Assembly: GCA_900768045.1 (NCBI GenBank)
Contig: CAAGBL010000009.1
Coordinates: forward strand, 1 to 11,362
DNA from: an uncultured Alistipes sp.
Lineage (GTDB): Bacteria > Bacteroidota > Bacteroidia > Bacteroidales > Rikenellaceae
Direction of reading: 5' to 3'
Length of the DNA: 11,362 bases
In this document: piece after piece, positions 7,230-11,362 of the stretch
Numbering within the stretch: the stretch's first letter is position 1
Layout of the letters: every line of letters starts with the position of its first letter
Made by a program: the position numbers and the translations under genes
Notes under the pieces: model-generated
Databases searched by the model: none
Seen by the model: the letters and a program-made list of their open reading frames with translations, nothing else
Told to the model about the DNA's origin: nothing

Positions 7230-7265
7230 CCTTGCGCCTATGTGATACTATGCTATGGCGCAAGG
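7230..7265. other. Perfect inverted repeat downstream of the barrel gene
   Basis: CCTTGCGCC (7230-7238) pairs with GGCGCAAGG (7257-7265) around an 18-base loop, 10 bases after the stop. No T-run follows, so it is not a standard intrinsic terminator and may instead stabilise the mRNA 3' end upstream of the real terminator. Confidence 0.6.
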
Positions 7266-7288
7266 GGCATGCAAACATAACGTAGAAT

Positions 7289-7331
7289 AAACGGGAATGG
7301 CTAATATACTTTTTAGTCATTCCCGTTTTTT
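7289..7331. terminator. Bidirectional terminator between convergent genes
   Basis: AACGGGAATG (7290-7299) pairs with CATTCCCGTT (7318-7327), and CTAA (7301-7304) with TTAG (7313-7316), across a one-base mismatch. T-runs flank the stem: six T at 7326-7331 on the + strand and a shorter TTTATT on the - strand. It lies between the + strand barrel gene and the - strand PagL-like gene, whose stop is at 7337, and can serve both. Confidence 0.9.
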
Positions 7332-7336
7332 GTGGC

Positions 7337-8494
7337 TTAGAGTCGAATGCCGAGGCCGTACATCATGTTGTGGGTGTATTGGTGGCTGTTGAAGCGGTAG
7401 CCCACGTAGAGAAATAGACGTTGAGTGAGGAAGGCCTTGAGCGAGAATTGAGTGTAGAGGCGGCTCATGTCGTAGCCTTGTTTGTTGATGTTTAGGCCGA
7501 CGCTCGCACCAATAGTAAAGATAGGTGCCTTTATCTCGCCACGTAGCGAGAGTCCTATCTCGGTCTGCTCCCAAAGCGTTGGACGACAGATAGATAGTGG
7601 CTTGCTATCGTTGGTGGTTATGGCGTATAGGTTTAGCGAGCTATCTACCTGAATGTCGAGCGAAGCGCCTATGGCGAAATGGTCGTTAAGGTGGTAGTGG
7701 GGCTGAAAGTGCATGCCACCTAAAGGTAGAGCCTTGTCTGTGAGGTAGATATGGCCATCTTGTATGAAACGGTCGGCACGCCAACCACCGTAGAGGATAA
7801 GGTCGTAGGAGAGGTGTTGGGCAAAGGTACTATTTGTGTACTTTTCTGAGGGCGATATGTAGCGCACAGCATCGACCCTTGTTTCATCTTCGTTGAAGTG
7901 GTATGTCGCACCGAGCCTCAAGCCAAAGAGGTTGGCTCCGCTATTAGGGAAGTGGGTGTCAGCATTAGAAAAGTGGTTGAAGTGGGGTGCTACGTAGAGC
8001 TCCCAGCCCTGGCCTATACGCCAACTCAAGGGTAGAGAGAGTGTTATCAGCACGTTATACCTCGAGTTCATAGCCTCGTTAGGTCGCCAACCCCACGATG
8101 CTCCGAGGTTCCACTCATAGCCCAACGACAGCCGCTCCGTAATGTCGGCAATGCGTGCTCCCTGCAAGATGTATATGGCTATAGGGGTGCCTGTGAAGTT
8201 GTCGTGGTAGAAGGTGTAGACGCCAACTCCAATGCCTTGGTATGCAGTGGGGTATATCTCGCTTAGAGGATTACGCTTGGGTAGCGAAAAAGAGTATTGC
8301 AGATTGGCAGATAGGGCAGACTCGAGGGCATCGCCATTGGTATATGTGCCACGTAGAGCATAGTGTGAGATGATGTTGTAGGCGGGGCGAATATCTGCGC
8401 TAAGATGTTGGGGTATAGAGTCTTTAGGGGTAGCCCATAACTGCGCTACCCCAAAGATTAAAAGTAGTAGTGTGACTACTGTTTTGCGAGCCAT
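7337..8494 (-). CDS. PagL-like (acyloxyacyl hydrolase type) outer-membrane protein
   Basis: The 385-aa product has a signal peptide (basic start, Leu-rich core, W-A-T near residue 22). Residues ~30-200 resemble the lipid A 3-O-deacylase PagL barrel: an aromatic strand with G-V-G-V-Y-T-F-Y, the Trp-rich G-A-S-W-G-W, and N-H-F-S-N-A-D (173-179) before N-S-G-A-N (184-188), then G-A-T-Y-H-F. PagL uses a His-Ser-acid triad (His126, Ser128 and Glu140 in the Pseudomonas enzyme). His174 and Ser176 match the first two. The residue 12 after the Ser is Asn188, not Glu, so the acidic residue is missing or elsewhere. About 185 further residues with barrel-like strands follow, more than PagL needs. The start overlaps the dehydrogenase stop by 19 bases. 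A role in removing an acyl chain from lipid A is inference. Confidence 0.75.
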   Translation of the reverse strand: MARKTVVTLLLLIFGVAQLWATPKDSIPQHLSADIRPAYNIISHYALRGTYTNGDALESALSANLQYSFSLPKRNPLSEIYPTAYQGIGVGVYTFYHDNFTGTPIAIYILQGARIADITERLSLGYEWNLGASWGWRPNEAMNSRYNVLITLSLPLSWRIGQGWELYVAPHFNHFSNADTHFPNSGANLFGLRLGATYHFNEDETRVDAVRYISPSEKYTNSTFAQHLSYDLILYGGWRADRFIQDGHIYLTDKALPLGGMHFQPHYHLNDHFAIGASLDIQVDSSLNLYAITTNDSKPLSICRPTLWEQTEIGLSLRGEIKAPIFTIGASVGLNINKQGYDMSRLYTQFSLKAFLTQRLFLYVGYRFNSHQYTHNMMYGLGIRL

Positions 8495-9411
8495 GTGCGA
8501 ATGTTATCCGCTACGCATTCAATGAGTTTATCTATAGCCTCGGCTGCTGACCATGCGTTGTGTGGCGAGGCAAGCAGCTTGTACTTATCCTTTATATTAT
8601 ATAGAGGAGACTCTCGTAGTGGCTCAACAGAGAATACGTCGAGGGCTGCCGCAGCGATAGTGCCATTATCTAAAGCCTCGGCTAATGCTGCCTCGTCGAT
8701 GATGCCGCCACGTGCCACGTTGATAATCATTGCCGAAGGCTTCATCATGGCGAGCTCCTTGCTACCTACAAGACCTCGTGTGCGCTCGTTAAGTGGTGAG
8801 TGAACAGATACTATGTCGCTCCACTGCATCAACTCCTCGAGCTCCATTGCAGGGTATGCCTCCTCACGCTTAACGCCCGATGTTGAGTAGTAGCGCACCT
8901 CGCAGCCAAAGGCCTCGGCAAGGCGTGCCACCTCACGGCCAATGTTACCCATGCCAATAATTCCCCATTTCTTGTCACGAAGCTGGAATGTTAGGCGGTC
9001 GTACGAGAAGGCACGGTCGGCCTGTGAGTAGCGGCCGTCGTGGAAGTACTCGTTGAAATATACGATGTTGCGGGCAAGGGCGAGGGCCGATGCGAGAGTT
9101 GTCTCAGCAACAGATGTTGTCGAGTAGCCAACAGCATTCTTTACCTCGATACCGAGCTCCTTAGCTGCCTCAAGGTCTACGTTGTTCATGCCCGTAGCAG
9201 CGATGCAAATTAGCTTAAGCTTAGGTAGTTGGCGCATTGCCTCGCCGTCGATGACCACCTTGTTTGTAATGGCGATGTCGGCATCCTTTAAGCGCTCCAC
9301 AACGTCACTTTTTGCAGTGTTCTCGTATGCAACATAGTCGCCCTGCGAGGTAATTTTCTCGAGGCTGCGACCAGCAATGCTGTACTCATCTAAAAAGACT
9401 ATTTTCTTCAT
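8476..9411 (-). CDS. D-2-hydroxyacid dehydrogenase (glycerate dehydrogenase-like)
   Basis: The 311-aa protein has the full family layout. An N-terminal substrate domain includes A-A-T-G-M-N-N-V-D (71-79) and the T-S-V-A-E segment. The Rossmann domain has G-M-G-N-I-G (153-158). The C-terminal catalytic part has Arg234 (N-V-A-R-G-G), Glu263 (V-F-S-V-E-P) and His284 (S-P-H-N-A-W). It reduces 2-oxoacids or oxidises D-2-hydroxyacids with NAD(P)H; substrates such as hydroxypyruvate or glyoxylate fit, but specificity cannot be read here. After the second Rossmann strand there is Y-Y-S-T-S rather than the Asp typical of NAD-dependent members, which hints that NADPH may be accepted. It lies 12 bases downstream of tcdA and overlaps the PagL-like gene, so it is in one transcript with both. 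I saw no truncation. Confidence 0.9.
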   Translation of the reverse strand: MKKIVFLDEYSIAGRSLEKITSQGDYVAYENTAKSDVVERLKDADIAITNKVVIDGEAMRQLPKLKLICIAATGMNNVDLEAAKELGIEVKNAVGYSTTSVAETTLASALALARNIVYFNEYFHDGRYSQADRAFSYDRLTFQLRDKKWGIIGMGNIGREVARLAEAFGCEVRYYSTSGVKREEAYPAMELEELMQWSDIVSVHSPLNERTRGLVGSKELAMMKPSAMIINVARGGIIDEAALAEALDNGTIAAAALDVFSVEPLRESPLYNIKDKYKLLASPHNAWSAAEAIDKLIECVADNIRTWLAKQ

Positions 9412-9423
9412 ATTTTTGTAGTT

Positions 9424-10161
9424 TTAGTTGTCGTTACTATCTTTACGAAACTCCCCAACGAGGTCACGCACAACAACAGAGGCGCAACCTATGCCAAACA
9501 AGGCAGGGATATATGATATGGTGCCCACGTTCGACTTTTTGTTCTGCTCCTCGCAGAGTATCATAGCGCCCTCACGCACGGGCTCGGGCGAGAATACAGC
9601 CCAGAAGCCGCGCTTAATACCTATCTTATGTAGGCGCTTGCGTAGCATGTGTGCCAAGGGGCAGTGGTGCGTTTTGGCTATATCCTTAATCTCCATGAGC
9701 GTAGGATCGGTCTTTGCGCCAGCACCCATCGAGCTAACCAGCGGAATCGATCTGTCGAGAGCACCCTTGATGAGTGCGAGCTTGGGCGATAGGGTGTCGA
9801 TAGCATCTACCACATAGTCAAACTTGTCGCTGTCTAAGAGCGCATCTGTCTCGTCGTCTTTGATAAAGCGGTTGACGATGCGAATGTCGAGCTCGGGGTT
9901 GATATCCATGAGTCGCTCCTTGAGAATCTCGCACTTGGGGCGACCTACTGTCGAGTGCAGGGCGACAAGCTGACGGTTGATGTTTGTTAGCGACACGTTG
10001 TCGGCATCGGCAATGGTAAGGTGTTCTACGCCAGCACGAACAATCATCTCGGCAGCGTAGGCGCCAACGCCACCCACGCCAACAACTAAGACGTGTGCAT
10101 TGCGCAGTATATCAAGCTTTTCGCTACCTAAAAGTAGCTCGGTGCGTTCAAGCCAATTCAT
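9424..10161 (-). CDS. tcdA: tRNA threonylcarbamoyladenosine dehydratase (TcdA/CsdL)
   Basis: The 245-aa protein is an E1-like adenylating enzyme that uses ATP to cyclise N6-threonylcarbamoyladenosine (t6A37) of ANN-decoding tRNAs to the ct6A form in the cytoplasm. Visible marks are the nucleotide-binding G-V-G-G-V-G (28-33), D-A-D-N-V (52-56), N-I-N-R-Q (60-64), D-A-I-D-T (119-123) and S-M-G-A-G-A-K-T-D-P-T (144-154), the last typical of TcdA rather than ThiF or MoeB. Length is slightly under the E. coli protein (about 270). Its ATG overlaps the TatD-family stop by one base (TAATG), so translation is probably coupled. The Cys pair of zinc-binding E1 relatives is not obvious, as expected for TcdA. 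Confidence 0.93.
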   Translation of the reverse strand: MNWLERTELLLGSEKLDILRNAHVLVVGVGGVGAYAAEMIVRAGVEHLTIADADNVSLTNINRQLVALHSTVGRPKCEILKERLMDINPELDIRIVNRFIKDDETDALLDSDKFDYVVDAIDTLSPKLALIKGALDRSIPLVSSMGAGAKTDPTLMEIKDIAKTHHCPLAHMLRKRLHKIGIKRGFWAVFSPEPVREGAMILCEEQNKKSNVGTISYIPALFGIGCASVVVRDLVGEFRKDSNDN

Positions 10162-10739
10162 TATTTTCTGTCAAATAAGCGTATGTAATTTTTCTCTATT
10201 TCTGAGGATAGCTCCTCTTGGCTTATACCTCTTAATGCAGCAACCTCTTCGTATATTTTCTCAATCGAAATGTCGGTTCTGTCGTCGGTCTCGCAGAAGA
10301 GGTTTTCTATCTTTATCATAGCTATTACCTCACGTGTTCGTGGCGAGCGTAACGAACGGTCGCCGAAGGATAGATAGTAGCCTTGTGACGTTGCTCTTTC
10401 GGCTTGCTCTTTGCTTCCAATAAATCCGTGAAATACAACGCCTTGCAATCTGTGTTTCTTGAGTGCAAGCATCACATCCTCGAAGCTCTTAACCACGTGC
10501 AATACTACTGGCTTTTCGAGCTTTTCGGCTATGTCGAGGTGCTTCAAAAAAAGCTCTTGTTGCGCCTCTTTGCTCGCATCTGCTGAGTAGTCGAGCCCCG
10601 TCTCTCCCACAATATCGCACGCTGAAAAATCGGGCATGGGCAACTCACGTTCTGCATCCCACGGGTGAATGCCCGCCATGGTGGGCGATAGCACTCCCGC
10701 TCTTGGGTTGTGCGTGTGTATATCGACGAGTTTTGCCAT
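10161..10739 (-). CDS. Short TatD-family metal-dependent hydrolase
   Basis: The 192-aa protein keeps the TatD metal ligand pattern: H-T-H at residues 8-10, G-E-T-G-L-D-Y (45-51) with Glu46, V-L-H (His81), V-F-H-G-F (His104), and C-E-T-D-D with Asp152/153. G-I-H-P-W is at 23-27. Normal TatD proteins are about 255-265 aa and place roughly 50-60 residues between the H-x-H and the G-I-H-P. Here there are about 12, so the first beta-alpha unit of the TIM barrel is missing without a frameshift. Short forms like this exist in Bacteroidetes, so it is probably functional. Family members are nucleases or phosphodiesterases acting in the cytoplasm; substrate unknown. It is the first gene of a four-gene - strand operon. 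Confidence 0.88.
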   Translation of the reverse strand: MAKLVDIHTHNPRAGVLSPTMAGIHPWDAERELPMPDFSACDIVGETGLDYSADASKEAQQELFLKHLDIAEKLEKPVVLHVVKSFEDVMLALKKHRLQGVVFHGFIGSKEQAERATSQGYYLSFGDRSLRSPRTREVIAMIKIENLFCETDDRTDISIEKIYEEVAALRGISQEELSSEIEKNYIRLFDRK

Positions 10740-10759
10740 AAAAAAGTCCTCTCGGAGTA

Positions 10760-10790
10760 CAAAATTACGAAATTATCTTGCTAAAGCAAA
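10760..10790 (-). promoter_or_regulatory. Consensus promoter of the TatD-tcdA-dehydrogenase-PagL operon
   Basis: On the - strand TTTG (10790-10787), a 19-base spacer and TAATTTTG (10767-10760) match the consensus exactly. The start would be near 10753, leaving a leader of only about 14 bases, with GAGAGGA close before the ATG. Confidence 0.8.
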
Positions 10791-10807
10791 AAAAATGCAA
10801 TCTAAAG

Positions 10808-10839
10808 ATTGTAGGTCTCGAAAAAAAAGAGTACCTTCG
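10808..10839 (+). promoter_or_regulatory. Probable promoter of nqrA, back-to-back with the TatD promoter
   Basis: ATTG at 10808-10811, a 20-base spacer and TACCTTCG at 10832-10839 are near matches to TTTG and TAnnTTTG. The start would be near 10846, with a leader of about 90 bases. The eight-base GTATTGAA occurs twice just downstream (10850-10857 and 10862-10869). Confidence 0.5.
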
Positions 10840-10934
10840 TGCGCATTTTGTATTGAAATAGGTATTGAAGCACAATATTTTAATCACAAACATAAACTAA
10901 ATAATTAAAAACATTAATCTAACAAACAGTTTTT

Positions 10935-11362
10935 ATGTCGAAAAACATTAAATTACGTAAAGGTCTCGACATCAATCTTGCTGGTAAGGCTGAGGCTCGC
11001 TTGGAGGTAGCTCCTATGGCGAAGTCTTACGCTGTTAGTCCGCTCGATTACGAGAACGTTACTCCTAAGCTGTTGGTTAAGGTTGGCGACAAGGTTGAGG
11101 CGGGAAGCGCTTTGTTCTTTGATAAGAACAATCCACGCATCTTGTTCACTTCTCCAGTTAGTGGTGAGGTTTCAGCTATCAACCGTGGCGAGAAGCGTAA
11201 GCTTCTTAACATTGCCGTTACTCCTGACCAGGAGCAGGTAGCTAAGGCTATCAAGGTTGTTGATCCAGCTAAGGCTGAGCGTTCTGAGATTGTTGAGATG
11301 TTGCTCGAGTCGGGTCTTTGGACTCGCATTGTAGAGCGTCCTTTCGGTGTTATTGCTAACCC
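10935..11362 (+). CDS. nqrA: Na+-translocating NADH:quinone reductase subunit A (N-terminal part, cut by window)
   Basis: An open frame starting at ATG 10935 runs off the right edge; about 142 of roughly 450 residues are visible. The start M-S-K-N-I-K-L-R-K-G-L-D-I and the following barrel-sandwich (lipoyl-like) segment, residues ~42-95, with V-K-V-G-D-K-V-E-A-G and S-P-V-S-G-E-V, are typical of NqrA. L-W-T-R-I-V-E-R-P-F (129-138) matches the next conserved part of that family. NqrA is the membrane-associated subunit of the sodium pump that transfers electrons from NADH to quinone, and the other nqr genes should follow to the right. The leader is A/T-rich without a Shine-Dalgarno sequence. 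Confidence 0.93.
   Translation, partial: MSKNIKLRKGLDINLAGKAEARLEVAPMAKSYAVSPLDYENVTPKLLVKVGDKVEAGSALFFDKNNPRILFTSPVSGEVSAINRGEKRKLLNIAVTPDQEQVAKAIKVVDPAKAERSEIVEMLLESGLWTRIVERPFGVIAN

Noticed and set aside
9428..9817. 129-codon + strand frame antisense to tcdA
   Set aside because: Shadow of tcdA, whose motifs are clear on the - strand.
11048..11329. 93-codon - strand frame at the right end
   Set aside because: Antisense to the nqrA coding sequence, which matches the family in the + frame.

Overview
The window looks like a chromosome segment of a Bacteroidota bacterium, most likely order Bacteroidales. Promoters fit the Bacteroidetes -33 TTTG / -7 TAnnTTTG pattern, Shine-Dalgarno sequences are mostly absent, lipoprotein and outer-membrane barrel genes are frequent, one gene looks like a DUF5723 protein, and an Na+-NQR operon begins at the right edge. 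A Rikenellaceae/Alistipes-like genome is my guess; the sequence does not prove it.

Layout. (1) 1-415: a strong hairpin at the left edge, then a tandem array of a 9-base unit lying just upstream of a promoter. (2) 416-4269, + strand: a large lipoprotein of unknown function and a DUF5723-type outer-membrane protein, overlapping as TAATG and closed by a strong terminator. (3) 4333-4739: no protein gene, but a consensus promoter followed by a highly structured transcribed region. It holds a ~118-nt rod-like hairpin, an alternative terminator-like pairing ending in eight T, and a third competing hairpin. It is either a stand-alone small RNA or an attenuating leader for what follows. (4) 4740-7219, + strand: three closely spaced envelope genes, namely a small lipoprotein, a YajG-like lipoprotein with a C-terminal PEGA domain, and a secreted protein with a C-terminal beta-barrel. 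A bidirectional terminator follows. (5) 10739-7337, - strand: a tight four-gene operon of a short TatD-family hydrolase, tcdA, a D-2-hydroxyacid dehydrogenase and a PagL-like outer-membrane protein. (6) 10935 to the right edge, + strand: the start of nqrA, divergent from the TatD operon.

Gene cooperation. The two + strand clusters are both envelope modules (lipoprotein plus barrel). The - strand operon mixes tRNA modification and metabolism with a predicted lipid A-modifying barrel. Nothing indicates a phage, IS or CRISPR. The most novel material is the structured region 4404-4668 and the repeat array 160-294.
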